Counted from the first letter of the stretch, positions 16,532 to 26,091 are shown. The stretch is DNA of 64,000 bases from Paracoccaceae bacterium (GCA_018222585.1 JAAFAB010000002.1:496001-560000), one strand, 5' to 3'. The notes: a model not told the origin generated them from the sequence alone. Numbers and translations are program-made.

Positions 16532-17626
16532 TTACTGGGGCACGGAGCCTTCGATGCCTTCGACGTAGAACATCATGCCGGCCAGGGTGCCGTCATCGGC
16601 CACTTCGCCTTCGGCCAGCCAGTCGGAGCCGTCCTGCTTCTTCAGCGGGCCGGTGAAGGGGTGGTACTCGCCCGAGGCGATGGCATCCTTCATCGCCAGG
16701 GCCTCGGCCTTGACGTCTTCCGGCACGGCGTCGGTGATCTCGCCGATGCCGACCATGCCGTCGCCGATGCCTTCCCAGACCGAGTGGCTTTCCCAGCTGC
16801 CGTCCATGACCGCTTCGACGCGCGAGATGTAGTAGGGCGCCCAGTTGTCGATGATCGAGGAGACGCGCGGGCTGGGCGCGTAATCCGCCATGTCGCCGGC
16901 CTGGCCGAAGCCGATCACGCCGCCGGCTTCCTTGGCCGCGGCCAGGGGCGCGGTGGAGTCGGTGTGCTGCAGGATCACGTCAGCGCCCTGGTCGATCAGC
17001 GTCTTGGCTGCGTCGGCCTCTTTCGCCGGGTCCATCCAGGTGTAGAGCCAGATGATCTTGAACTCGACGTCCGGGTTCACCTTCTTGGCGTGGATATAGG
17101 CCGAGTTGATGCCGCGCACGACTTCCGGGATCGGTACCGAAGCGATGTAGCCGATGATGTTGCTCTGGGTCATGCGGCCGGCGATGGTGCCCTGCACGGC
17201 GCGGCCTTCATAGAAGCGGGCCGAGTAGGCGGACATGTTGTCGGAGGTCTTGTAGCCGGTGGCGTGCTCGAACTTCACGTCCGGGAACTTGCCCGCGACG
17301 TTCAGGGTCGGGTCCATGTAGCCGAAGGAGGTCGAGAAGATGATGTCGGCGCCCTGCAGGGCCATCTGGGTCATCGCGCGTTCGCTGTCGGGGCCTTCGG
17401 GGACGTTCTCCTGGTAGACCAGCTCGACCTTGTCCTCGCCGATTTCCTCGACCATCTTCAGCGCCGACTCATGGTGGTGCTGGGACCAGCCGCCATCGTT
17501 GATCGGGCCGACGTAGATGAAGCCGACCTTGGTCTTGTCCTGCGCCAGGGCGGCGCCGGTCGACAGGGCGGTCAGCGCGGCGATGGTCGCGGCTCCGGCC
17601 AGGAAAGTGCGTTTCTTCAGAAGCAT
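16532..17626 (-). CDS. BMP-family ABC transporter substrate-binding protein (purine nucleoside type)
   Basis: A 364-residue periplasmic binding protein of the basic membrane protein (BmpA/Med/NupN) family. The signal peptide is the basic MLLKKRTF start, a hydrophobic Ala/Leu core and an ALAQD cleavage region. There is no lipobox Cys, so it is probably soluble rather than a lipoprotein. Family marks are KVGFIYVGPINDGGWSQ with the later QHTDSTAPLAAA. The ATG at 17626 has a GGGAGA ribosome site. Proteins of this type bring in nucleosides or purines. Its place after xdhABC and the matching permeases makes a purine or nucleoside ligand likely. Confidence 0.88.
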   Translation of the reverse strand: MLLKKRTFLAGAATIAALTALSTGAALAQDKTKVGFIYVGPINDGGWSQHHHESALKMVEEIGEDKVELVYQENVPEGPDSERAMTQMALQGADIIFSTSFGYMDPTLNVAGKFPDVKFEHATGYKTSDNMSAYSARFYEGRAVQGTIAGRMTQSNIIGYIASVPIPEVVRGINSAYIHAKKVNPDVEFKIIWLYTWMDPAKEADAAKTLIDQGADVILQHTDSTAPLAAAKEAGGVIGFGQAGDMADYAPSPRVSSIIDNWAPYYISRVEAVMDGSWESHSVWEGIGDGMVGIGEITDAVPEDVKAEALAMKDAIASGEYHPFTGPLKKQDGSDWLAEGEVADDGTLAGMMFYVEGIEGSVPQ

Positions 17627-17680
17627 ATCAATCTCCCATTGACGTTGGTTTGCCCGCATTGGGGCGGAAGGTGCCAGGCC

Positions 17681-18601
17681 TCACTGCGAGGCGTGGAAGG
17701 TGCGACCCAGCGAGGCGGGCGCCCCGCTGCGGTCGAAGGACATGATGACCAGCACGAGGATGGTGATCAGGTAGGGCGACATCGACAGATACTCGGCCGG
17801 GATGGCGATCCCCGCCGCCTGCAGGTTCAGCTGCAGCACCGTGACACCGCCGAACAGCCAGGCGCCGAGCAGCACCCGCCAGGGCTTCCAGCTGGCGAAG
17901 ACCACCAGCGCCAGGGCGATCCAGCCGACGCCGCCGGTCATGCCCTCGGTCCATTGCGGCACGCGGATCAGGCTGATGTAGGCGCCGCCCAGACCGGCGC
18001 AGGCACCGCCGAAGCAGATCGCCATGAAGCGGATACGCACGACATTGTAGCCAAGCGCATGGGCGGCCTCGTGGTTCTCGCCGACCGCCTTCAGGATCAG
18101 CCCGGCGCGGGCGTACTTCAGGAAGGCCCAGGTGGCCGCGACCAGCGCGATGCCGACATAGACCATCAGGTCATGGCGGAAGAGCACCGTGCCGAGGAAG
18201 GGGATATCGCTGAGCAGCGGCAGGTCCAGCTTGGGCGTGGAGGGCGGCTTGATGCCCACGTAGCTCTGCCCCATCAGGGCCGAGAGGCCCAGCCCGAAGA
18301 GCGTCAGCGCCAGGCCCGAGGCGACCTGGTTGGCCAGCGCCAGCTGGGTCAGCACGCCGAAGAGCAGCGACAGCACCGCGCCCCCGACCGCCGCCGCGAC
18401 GAAGCCCAGCAGGGGCGAGCCGGTGGTCACCGCGACGATGAAACCGCAGATCGCGCCGGTGATCATCATCCCCTCGACACCGAGGTTCAGCACGCCGGCC
18501 TTCTCGACGATCAGCTCTCCGATGGCCGCGATCAGCACGGCGGTCGAGGCGACCATGAGGGAGGCCAGCAGCAGCGCGGGATTGATTGACGAGAAATCCA
18601 T
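17681..18601 (-). CDS. ABC transporter permease, NupQ/YufQ type
   Basis: A 306-residue inner-membrane permease of the BPD_transp_2 family with about eight hydrophobic segments. The characteristic stretch is VLNLGVEGMMITGAICGF, the loop that contacts the ATPase in nucleoside/sugar importers. It overlaps the upstream permease by one base (stop/start shared) and precedes the binding-protein gene by 54 nt. It presumably pairs with that permease. Confidence 0.9.
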   Translation of the reverse strand: MDFSSINPALLLASLMVASTAVLIAAIGELIVEKAGVLNLGVEGMMITGAICGFIVAVTTGSPLLGFVAAAVGGAVLSLLFGVLTQLALANQVASGLALTLFGLGLSALMGQSYVGIKPPSTPKLDLPLLSDIPFLGTVLFRHDLMVYVGIALVAATWAFLKYARAGLILKAVGENHEAAHALGYNVVRIRFMAICFGGACAGLGGAYISLIRVPQWTEGMTGGVGWIALALVVFASWKPWRVLLGAWLFGGVTVLQLNLQAAGIAIPAEYLSMSPYLITILVLVIMSFDRSGAPASLGRTFHASQ

Positions 18602-19683
18602 CAGGCGGCCTCTCCCAGGGTGATGCGGATGCGGTAGTTGGTCAGCACGTCGACGGCCAGCAGGAAGAACAGCAGCATCCCCTGGAAGACCTGGATCGCG
18701 GCGGCCGGCAGCTGCATCGTCGATTGCGCGGCCTCGCCGCCGATGTAGGTCAGCGCCATCAGCAGGCCGGCCAGCACGATGCCGATCGGGTGAAGACGGC
18801 CCAGGAAGGCCACGATGATCGCGGTGAAGCCATAGCCGACGTTGAAGCCCGTGGTGATCTGGCCCGCCGGGCCCGAGACCTCGAACATCCCCGCAAGGCC
18901 CGCCAGCGCGCCCGCCGTGCCCATGCAGAACAGCACCAGCCGCCCCGGCTTCACGCCCGAGAAGCGCGCCGCCCGGGGGGCTTCGCCGGTCAGCCGGATC
19001 TGGAAGCCCAGGAGGTGCCGGTTCAGCAGGATATAGGCCATGATCGCAGCGATGAAGGCCGCCGCCACGCCCCAGTGCATCCCCGATCCGGCGATGATCT
19101 CGGTGTTATGGGCGGAAGGATATTGCTGCAGGTTGCGCGAACCCGGGAAGCCGAAGCCCTCGGGGTTCTTCATCGCGCCGATGGCCATGGCCTTCAGGAA
19201 GTTCTCGGCCACGTAGACCAGCATCAGCGACACGAGGATCTCGTTGGTGCCGAATTTCACCTTCAGCAGCGCCGGGATCATCGCCCAGGCCCAGCCCCCG
19301 AGGGCGCCCGCGATGACCATCAGCGGGAAGATCCACCAGGCTTCGAGCGGGTAGAGCGCCAGCGCCACCCCGGCACCGGCGACGGCGCCCATGATGTACT
19401 GGCCCTCGGCGCCGATGTTCCAGATCCCCGCCTTGAAGCCCAGGGACAGGCCGAGCGCGATCAGGATCAGCGGCCCGCCCTTCACCAGCAGCTGCGGGCG
19501 GTAGTAGAACGAGAATTCGCCGAAGACCGGATCCCAGAAGATCGTGCGGATCGCCTCGACCGGGTCCTTGCCGAGGATCGCGAACAGCAGGCCGCCCGCG
19601 ACCATGGTGATCAGGACCGCCAGCACGGGGGTCACATAGCTCAGCGCGCGGGCGGGCTGGGGCCGTTTCTCAAGGTAGATCAT
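18601..19683 (-). CDS. ABC transporter permease, NupP/YufP type
   Basis: A 360-residue inner-membrane permease, also of the BPD_transp_2 family. An N-terminal cytoplasmic segment (MIYLEKRPQPARALS) is followed by repeated membrane helices. WNIGAEGQYIMGAVAG is the conserved coupling motif equivalent to the NLGVEG stretch of its partner. It lies 81 nt after the ATPase gene. Membership in a purine nucleoside transporter is inferred from the neighbouring xdh genes. Confidence 0.9.
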   Translation of the reverse strand: MIYLEKRPQPARALSYVTPVLAVLITMVAGGLLFAILGKDPVEAIRTIFWDPVFGEFSFYYRPQLLVKGGPLILIALGLSLGFKAGIWNIGAEGQYIMGAVAGAGVALALYPLEAWWIFPLMVIAGALGGWAWAMIPALLKVKFGTNEILVSLMLVYVAENFLKAMAIGAMKNPEGFGFPGSRNLQQYPSAHNTEIIAGSGMHWGVAAAFIAAIMAYILLNRHLLGFQIRLTGEAPRAARFSGVKPGRLVLFCMGTAGALAGLAGMFEVSGPAGQITTGFNVGYGFTAIIVAFLGRLHPIGIVLAGLLMALTYIGGEAAQSTMQLPAAAIQVFQGMLLFFLLAVDVLTNYRIRITLGEAA

Positions 19684-19764
19684 GCCGCTCCCCCGACGGT
19701 CCGGGCCTGGCCCGTGTCATTCATCTTGCGGCTGCTGGCGGAGGCGCGGGAGCGCACGGAATGC

Positions 19765-21282
19765 TCAGACATGCGCCACCTCCATGCCATGCGCGCCGCC
19801 CATCATCAGGCCGATCTCTTCCATGCTCAGCCCCTTGGCGGGCTTGATCTCGGACAGGCGTCCCTCGTTCAGGGCCGCGAAATTGTCGGAGACCTCCATC
19901 AGCTCGTCGAGGTCCTGGCTGATCACCACCACGGCGGCACCGCCGGCGGCAAGGTCGAGAATTGCCTGCCGGATGGTCGCGGCGGCAGCTGCATCGACCC
20001 CCCAGGTCGGCTGGTTCACCACCAGCACCTCGGGGCGCTGCATCACCTCACGGCCGATGACGAATTTCTGCAGGTTGCCGCCCGACAGCGCCCGTGCGGC
20101 CGTCTCGGTGCCGGGCGTGCGGACATCGAAGCGTTCGATGATCGCTGCGGCAAAATCGCGTGCCTTGCCCCACTTGAGGAAGCCCGACGACATCAGCCCC
20201 TCGCGCTCGGCCCCGGTCAGCAGGGCGTTCTCGGTCAGGGTCATGTTGGGCGCCGCCGCATGGCCCAGGCGCTCCTCGGGGCCGGTCAGCAGCCCGCGCC
20301 GGCGCCGTTCCGCAGGCCCCTTGTTGCCGATCGCCACACCGTCCAGCGAGACCATGCCAGGCGCCGAGGTGATTTCCCCCGAGAGCGCCGCCAGCAGCTC
20401 GTCCTGGCCATTGCCGGCGACACCGGCGAGGCCCAGCACCTCGCCCGCGCGAACCTCCAGCGTGATGTTCTTCAGCGAGGTGCCGAACTGGCTGGGCGAG
20501 GGCACGGAGAGATCCTTGAGCGCCAGCCGCACCTCGCCGGGTGTGCTGGCCTCGCGCTCGGGGCGGTGCAACTCGCTGCCCACCATCATCTCGGCCATCT
20601 GCGCCGCCGTCACCTCGCGCGGGGTACAGGTGCCCACTTTCCTGCCAAGGCGCAGGATCGTCGCCTCGTCACAGAGCGTGCGGATTTCTTCCAGCTTGTG
20701 AGAGATATAGAGGATCGAGGTCCCCTCGGCCTTCAGCTTGCGCAGCGTGGCGAAGAGGATCTCCACCTCCTGCGGGGTCAGCACCGAAGTCGGCTCGTCC
20801 ATGATCAGCAGTTTGGGGTCCTGCAGCAGGCAGCGGATGATCTCGACCCGTTGGCGCTCGCCGGCAGACAGGTCGCCGACCAGCCGCCAGGGATCCAGCG
20901 GCAGCCCGTATTGTTCCGAGACCCGGCGGATCTGTTCCGCCAGCGCCCCGGTCTTTGGCGGGTTCGCCATGCCGAGCGCCACGTTCTCGGCCACGTTCAG
21001 CGCGTCGAAAAGGCTGAAATGCTGGAACACCATGGCCACGCCGCGCCCGCGCGCCTCCTGCGGCTCGGAGGGTTCATAGACCTTGCCCTGAAAGACCATC
21101 TCGCCCCGGTCCGGCTTGACCAGCCCGTAGATCATCTTGACCAGCGTCGACTTGCCCGCGCCGTTCTCGCCCAGCAGGGCATGAACCTCGCCCTCGCCGA
21201 TGCTGAACGAGACGTCGTCGTTCGCCACGACCCCCGGGTAGGCCTTTGTCAGGCCCACGATTTCCAACAGCGTCCCCGTCAC
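19765..21282 (-). CDS. ABC transporter ATPase with two nucleotide-binding domains (NupO/YufO type)
   Basis: A 505-residue fused ATPase, as in ribose/nucleoside importers. Domain 1 has Walker A GENGAGKST (about residues 38-46), signature LSAGERQRVEI and Walker B LLIMDEPTSVL. Domain 2 has a degenerate Walker A (GVAGNGQDELL, no GKS/T) and an intact-looking signature LSGGNLQKFVIG, but the Walker B region reads VLVVNQPTWGVD, with Asn-Gln in place of the usual Asp-Glu. Only the first site is therefore expected to hydrolyse ATP, as is common in this subfamily. It overlaps xdhC by 4 nt (ATGA), tying transport to purine oxidation. Confidence 0.92.
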   Translation of the reverse strand: MTGTLLEIVGLTKAYPGVVANDDVSFSIGEGEVHALLGENGAGKSTLVKMIYGLVKPDRGEMVFQGKVYEPSEPQEARGRGVAMVFQHFSLFDALNVAENVALGMANPPKTGALAEQIRRVSEQYGLPLDPWRLVGDLSAGERQRVEIIRCLLQDPKLLIMDEPTSVLTPQEVEILFATLRKLKAEGTSILYISHKLEEIRTLCDEATILRLGRKVGTCTPREVTAAQMAEMMVGSELHRPEREASTPGEVRLALKDLSVPSPSQFGTSLKNITLEVRAGEVLGLAGVAGNGQDELLAALSGEITSAPGMVSLDGVAIGNKGPAERRRRGLLTGPEERLGHAAAPNMTLTENALLTGAEREGLMSSGFLKWGKARDFAAAIIERFDVRTPGTETAARALSGGNLQKFVIGREVMQRPEVLVVNQPTWGVDAAAAATIRQAILDLAAGGAAVVVISQDLDELMEVSDNFAALNEGRLSEIKPAKGLSMEEIGLMMGGAHGMEVAHV

Positions 21283-22217
21283 GCGCGTCTTCCCCCCCTG
21301 GCCTCTTTCCGTGCCGTTCTCGTCAGTAGCTCATGGGCGACCCCCACGGCAATCTCCTGCGGATGTTTCCCCAGATCCGGTTGACCAATTGGACAAGAAA
21401 TGCCCGCAATCCGGGCAGGCTCATGGCCCATTCCGGCCAGTCGCGACCGGAAGCGGGCCCACTTGCTGGCCGAGCCGATGAGCCCGCAAAAGCCGAAGCC
21501 GCGCCGCAGAAGCGCGTCGCAAAGCGCCAGGTCCAACTGGTGCGAATAGGTCAGGATCAGGTGCTCGGCCTGCGCCGGTGCATGGGCGACCAGCCGCACC
21601 GGATCGGCGGCGGGCAGCCGGGTGACAGCCTCGGGGATGGCGGTCGGAAAGCGGTCGGCCCCGGTGTCGACCCAGGTGATCGCCAGCCCCGGCAGGGGCG
21701 CCAGCACCGAAACCAGCGCCCGCCCCACGTGTCCCGCGCCCCAGATCCACAGCTCGCGCTCTGGCCGGGCCACGGGTTCGACCATCCAGCCGGCGTGGAT
21801 GCCCGCCACGGGCGGCACCCCCTGCGCCCGCGCCTCGGCCAGCATCCGCTTGACCGCAAAGGGCATCTCCCGGGGCGCGCCGGGCAGGGGGCGGGCAACG
21901 ACCTCGCCCGCGATCCCGGCCAGCTTGGCACCGTCCCAGACCTCGTGAAACAGCGTCACCGCCCCGCCGCAGCACTGGCCCAGGTCCGGGCCAAGCGCCT
22001 GTGTCTGCACCTGGTCCGCCACCTGGTCACGGGCCCGGCCAATCGCCTCGTGCTCCAGCGTGCCGCCGCCGATGGTGCCTTCCAGCAGCCCCCCGGCGCC
22101 GACCAGCATCGCAGCCCCCACCTCGCGCGGGGTCGAGCCGCGGGTGTCCGCGACCACCACCCGCACCACGCGGGCCTCCCGCGCCAGCGCGCGGCGGAGG
22201 GCGGCAGGGTCAAGCAC
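21279..22217 (-). CDS. xdhC: Xanthine dehydrogenase accessory protein
   Basis: A 312-residue XdhC-family chaperone. It binds and sulfurates the molybdenum cofactor and inserts it into XdhB. The N-terminal domain has VVVADTRGSTPREVGAAM and GTIGGGTLEHEA. A DLGQCCGG Cys pair follows. The C-terminal Rossmann-like domain has LWIWGAGHVGRALV. The likely start is a GTG at 22217 that lies inside the last codons of xdhB (8-nt overlap). An upstream open frame is only the xdhB shadow. It overlaps the next gene (ATPase) by 4 nt. Confidence 0.9.
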   Translation of the reverse strand: MLDPAALRRALAREARVVRVVVADTRGSTPREVGAAMLVGAGGLLEGTIGGGTLEHEAIGRARDQVADQVQTQALGPDLGQCCGGAVTLFHEVWDGAKLAGIAGEVVARPLPGAPREMPFAVKRMLAEARAQGVPPVAGIHAGWMVEPVARPERELWIWGAGHVGRALVSVLAPLPGLAITWVDTGADRFPTAIPEAVTRLPAADPVRLVAHAPAQAEHLILTYSHQLDLALCDALLRRGFGFCGLIGSASKWARFRSRLAGMGHEPARIAGISCPIGQPDLGKHPQEIAVGVAHELLTRTARKEARGGRRA

Positions 22218-24636
22218 CGCGCACCCGCTCGACAGCCGCCAGCACGCGCTCGGGCGTGGCCGGAGCGTCGAGATTCGGATAGGCCGTGCCGCAGGCGGCC
22301 ACTGCATCCGACAGCGCCAGCAGGGCCGAGATGCCCAGCATGAAGGGCGGTTCGCCGACGGCCTTGGACCGGTAGATGGTCTGCGCCGGGTTCGGCTCGT
22401 CCCAGAGGGCGACGTTGAACACCCGCGGCCGGTCCGAGCAGGCGGGGATCTTGTAGGTGCTGGGGGCATGGGTGCGCAGCCGCCCCTTGTCGTCCCAGAC
22501 CAGCTCCTCGGTGGTCAGCCAGCCCGCGCCCTGCACGTAGCCGCCTTCCACCTGGCCGATATCCAGCGCCGGGTTCAGCGAGTTGCCCGCGTCATGAAGG
22601 ATGTCGGTGCGCAGGATGCGGTATTCGCCGGTCAGCGTGTCCACCACCACCTCGGTCAGCGCCGCGCCATGGGCGAAGTAGAAGAACGGTCGCCCGGTGC
22701 CCCGCAGGCGATCCCAGCTGAGATCCGGCGTGCGGTAATGCCCCGTCGCCGACAGGCTGACCTGCGCCTGGTAGGTCAGCGCGGCGGCCTTGGCAAAGGA
22801 CATCTCGTTGCCCCCCGCCAGCACCTTGCCGCCGGTGAAGGAGACCTCCTCGACCGCCACCTGGTGCAGCTCGGCCACCACGGCGGCCATGCGGCCGCGG
22901 ATCGTGTCGCAGGCCGCTTTCACCGCCATGCCGTTGAGGTCAGAGCCTGACGAGGCTGCCGTGGCCGAGGTATTGGGCACCTTGGCGGTGTCCGTCGCGG
23001 TGATCTTCACGTCGGCCATGTCGATGCCGAAGCGGCTGGCGGCGACCTGCGCGACCTTCTGGAACAGCCCCTGTCCCATTTCGGTGCCGCCGTGGTTCAG
23101 GTGGACCGAGCCGTCCTGGTAGACATGCACCAGCGCACCCGCCTGGTTCAGATGGCTCAGCGTGAACGAGATGCCGAACTTCACCGGGCTGAACCCCAGT
23201 CCCTTCTTCAGCACCGGGTTGGCAGCATTCCAGGCCGCCACGGCGGTCTTCCGCGCCGCGTAATCGCTGCTTTCCAGCAGGCGCTCGGTCATCCGGTGCA
23301 GGATGAAATCCTCGACCTTCATGCCATAGGGCGTCGTCTGCCCCTCGGTCGCGGGCCGTGCATCGCCCTCCACCGGGAAGGCCCCTGCCGCCCCGCGAGA
23401 GGCCACGTCCATCACCGGGCTGGAAGTACTCCGGGGGGAGGCCGCAGGCCGGGGGGCAGCGCCCCCCTCCGCCGCCTCGACCGGGCGATCCGCGTAGTAG
23501 TTCACGCGCCGCAGTTCGACCGGGTCCATGCCCAGCTCATGCGCCACATGGTCGATGACCCGCTCGATGCCGACGACGCCCTGGGGCCCGCCGAAACCGC
23601 GATAGGCGGTGGCCGAGCACATGTTGGTGCGCAGCCGGTGGCTCTCGATGCGGGCGTGGTCCAGCAGGTAGGCGTTGTCGGCATGCAGCATGGCGCGGTC
23701 GGCCACCGCCAGCGTCAGGTCCTGCGACCAGCCGGCGCGGGTGTACTGCTTGAAGTCGACGCCCAGGATACGGCCCGTGTCATCCACGCCGACGCGGTAG
23801 TCGATGCGGAAATCATGGCGCTTGCCGGTGATCTGCATGTCGTCGTCGCGGTCATAGCGCATCTTGGCCGGGCGGCCCGTCAGGCTGGCCACCACGGCGC
23901 AGGAGACCGCCAGCGCATTGCCCTGGCTTTCCTTGCCGCCGAACCCCCCGCCCATGCGGCGGCTCTCGACCCGCACGGCATGCATCGGCTTGCCGATGGC
24001 CTCGGCCACCTTGTGCTGGATCTCGGTCGGGTGCTGGGTCGAGGAACTGACCAGCACGTCGCCGCCTTCCTGCGGCAGCGCCAGCGCGGCCTGACCTTCG
24101 AGGTAGAAATGTTCCTGCCCGCCCATCTCGATGCGGCCCTCGATGACGCGGGGGGCGCTCGCGATGGCGGCCTCCGCATCGCCCTTGGACCAGACAAGCG
24201 GCGGGTACTCGATGTAGCTTTGCGCCTCCAGCGCCTCGTCCACGGTCAGGATCGGCGCCTCTTCGGCGATCTCGATCTTTGCCAGCGTCGCAGCCTTGCG
24301 GGCGGCGTGGTGGCTGGTGGCGGCCACGAGGAAGATCGGCTGGCCGACGTAGTTCACGCGGGTGCTGGTCAGCAGCGGCTCGTCATGCACAGGCGCCGAG
24401 GCCACGTCATTGGCGAAGGGCAGATCCTCTGCCAGCAGCACCTTGACCACACCGGGGGCGGATCGCACGGCGGAGAGATCCATCGAGGTGATGGTGCCGC
24501 GCGCCACGCTGGAGGTGCCGAAGGCCAGGTGCAGGGTGTTGGCGGGCAGGGGGATGTCGTCGATGTAACGCGCCTGTCCGGTGACATGCAGCGGGCCGCT
24601 GTCATGGGGCAGGGGCTTGCGGACCTGTTCGCTCAT
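22210..24636 (-). CDS. xdhB: Xanthine dehydrogenase molybdenum-binding subunit with an in-frame REP-like insertion
   Basis: An 808-residue large subunit of bacterial xanthine dehydrogenase. The molybdopterin-contacting motifs GGGFGGKES and YRGFGGPQG are present, as is the catalytic Glu in AVGEPPFMLG near the C-terminus. It hydroxylates hypoxanthine and xanthine to urate together with XdhA. Around residues 385-430 there is a low-complexity Ala/Pro/Arg/Ser stretch (EGGAAPRPAASPRSTSSP...) that does not look like XdhB. The DNA encoding it (23424-23467) is a copy of the GC-rich palindrome seen at 10042 and 10202. The ATG at 24636 overlaps the xdhA stop by 4 nt. The reading frame is intact, so the insertion may be tolerated in a surface loop. 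Confidence 0.93.
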   Translation of the reverse strand: MSEQVRKPLPHDSGPLHVTGQARYIDDIPLPANTLHLAFGTSSVARGTITSMDLSAVRSAPGVVKVLLAEDLPFANDVASAPVHDEPLLTSTRVNYVGQPIFLVAATSHHAARKAATLAKIEIAEEAPILTVDEALEAQSYIEYPPLVWSKGDAEAAIASAPRVIEGRIEMGGQEHFYLEGQAALALPQEGGDVLVSSSTQHPTEIQHKVAEAIGKPMHAVRVESRRMGGGFGGKESQGNALAVSCAVVASLTGRPAKMRYDRDDDMQITGKRHDFRIDYRVGVDDTGRILGVDFKQYTRAGWSQDLTLAVADRAMLHADNAYLLDHARIESHRLRTNMCSATAYRGFGGPQGVVGIERVIDHVAHELGMDPVELRRVNYYADRPVEAAEGGAAPRPAASPRSTSSPVMDVASRGAAGAFPVEGDARPATEGQTTPYGMKVEDFILHRMTERLLESSDYAARKTAVAAWNAANPVLKKGLGFSPVKFGISFTLSHLNQAGALVHVYQDGSVHLNHGGTEMGQGLFQKVAQVAASRFGIDMADVKITATDTAKVPNTSATAASSGSDLNGMAVKAACDTIRGRMAAVVAELHQVAVEEVSFTGGKVLAGGNEMSFAKAAALTYQAQVSLSATGHYRTPDLSWDRLRGTGRPFFYFAHGAALTEVVVDTLTGEYRILRTDILHDAGNSLNPALDIGQVEGGYVQGAGWLTTEELVWDDKGRLRTHAPSTYKIPACSDRPRVFNVALWDEPNPAQTIYRSKAVGEPPFMLGISALLALSDAVAACGTAYPNLDAPATPERVLAAVERVRGA
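23424..23467 (+). repeat. REP-like palindromic element inside xdhB
   Basis: AAGTACTCCGGGGGGAGG, a GCCGCAGGC stem and GGGGGGCAGCGCCCCCC, the same parts in the same order as the intergenic copies at 10042 and 10202. It lies wholly within the xdhB coding sequence and preserves the frame. Confidence 0.8.
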
Positions 24637-26021
24637 GCCTCGACCTCCAGCACGTCCACGCCCTGACCGAGGTCGGCCAGGAAGTAGCGCGTCAGCATGT
24701 TGCGCGCCGCCTTCAGGCGGTAGTCGGCCGAGGCGCGCATGTCGCTCATCGGGGTGAAATCCCTGGCCCATTCATCGGCCGCCGCTTCCAGCGTCGCAAG
24801 CTCCCAGGGCTTGCCGGTGATCGCCGCTTCGACATGGGTGGCGCGCTTGGGCACCCCCGCCATGCCACCGAAGGCGATGCGGGCGCCGGTGACGGTGCCG
24901 TCCTCGACGGTGATCGAGAAGCAGCCGCAGACCGCCGAGATATCCTGGTCGAAGCGCTTGGACAGCTTGTAGCAGGCCAGCCGGTCCGCCTGGCGCGGGA
25001 TGGTCACGGCCTCGACGAATTCGCCCGGCGCACGGTCCTGCTTGCCGTAGTCGAGGAAGAACTCCTCCAGCGGCAGGGTACGCCGGGTGGCGCCCTTGCG
25101 CAGGTGCAGCGTCGCGCCGAGCGCGATCAGCGCCGGCGGCCCGTCCCCGATGGGAGAGCCATTTGCGATGTTCCCGCCCACGGTCGCGGCATTGCGGACC
25201 TGAACGGAGGCAAAGCGGCGCAGCATGGCGGCCAGGCCAGGATGATAGGGGGCGATCTGGGGCAGCAGGTCGGACCAGGTGACCATGGCGCCGATGCGGA
25301 TTTCAGTCTCGCTGACCTCGATCCCCTTCAGATCGGCGCAGCGGTTGAGGAAGGCGACCTGACCGAGGTCGCGCATCGCCTTGGTGACATGCAGGCCCAG
25401 GTCGGTGGCCCCGGCAATCAGGGTCGCCTCGGGATTGGCCTCGTACCAGGTGGCCAGCGCGTCGGCGGTCTCGGGCTGGAAGGCCAGGCCTTCGGCATCC
25501 ACGGGCATCTGGAAGCTTTTCGGCAGATGGGCCGGGGCAGGGGCCTGCGCGGCGGCCTCGGCGGCGCGGATGATCGGCGCATAGCCCGTGCAGCGGCAGA
25601 GGTTGCCGGCCAGCGTCAAATCGTGATCCGTCTCGCCGGTCAGCTGGGCCGTGGCCATCGAGACCGTGAAGCCCGGCGTGCAGAAGCCGCATTGCGAGCC
25701 GTGGTGATCCACCATCGCCTGCTGCACCGGGTGCAGCCCGCCCTCGGGCGGGGCGAGGCCCTCGACCGTGGTCACGGCGCGGCCCTGAAGCTGGGGCAGG
25801 AACAGGATGCAGGCGTTCAGCGCCTGCGGTCCGTCCGCGCCGGTCACCATGACCGTGCAGGCCCCGCAGTCGCCTTCGTTGCAACCTTCCTTGGTGCCCG
25901 TCAAACCGCGGTCGATCCGCAGCCAGTCGAGCAGCGTCATCGTCGGCGAGACCCCCGAGAGGTCCACCCGTTCTCCGTTCAGGTGAAAGGAGAGTGTCAT
26001 TGTGTCTATCACCGCCGCCAT
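24633..26021 (-). CDS. xdhA: Xanthine dehydrogenase small subunit (2Fe-2S and FAD)
   Basis: A 462-residue subunit that carries electrons from the molybdenum site to NAD. The N-terminal plant-type [2Fe-2S] cluster has GCNEGDCGACTV plus a later Cys in LNACILF. The second [2Fe-2S] domain has QCGFCTPGF and the paired NLCRCTGYAPI. The FAD domain follows with AGATDLGLHVT and TVGGNIANGSPIGD. It is first in the minus-strand block xdhA-xdhB-xdhC-ABC transporter. Two starts are possible: the ATG at 26021 or MTLSFHLNGE at 26000. The second matches the usual XdhA start better, but neither has a clear ribosome site. Confidence 0.93.
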   Translation of the reverse strand: MAAVIDTMTLSFHLNGERVDLSGVSPTMTLLDWLRIDRGLTGTKEGCNEGDCGACTVMVTGADGPQALNACILFLPQLQGRAVTTVEGLAPPEGGLHPVQQAMVDHHGSQCGFCTPGFTVSMATAQLTGETDHDLTLAGNLCRCTGYAPIIRAAEAAAQAPAPAHLPKSFQMPVDAEGLAFQPETADALATWYEANPEATLIAGATDLGLHVTKAMRDLGQVAFLNRCADLKGIEVSETEIRIGAMVTWSDLLPQIAPYHPGLAAMLRRFASVQVRNAATVGGNIANGSPIGDGPPALIALGATLHLRKGATRRTLPLEEFFLDYGKQDRAPGEFVEAVTIPRQADRLACYKLSKRFDQDISAVCGCFSITVEDGTVTGARIAFGGMAGVPKRATHVEAAITGKPWELATLEAAADEWARDFTPMSDMRASADYRLKAARNMLTRYFLADLGQGVDVLEVEA

Positions 26022-26091
26022 ACACGTTGCGCCATGTCCTGCCCCTCCGATGCGGCGTAGGAGGGACGGCGTTCCCCGTCGTAGGGCCCAG

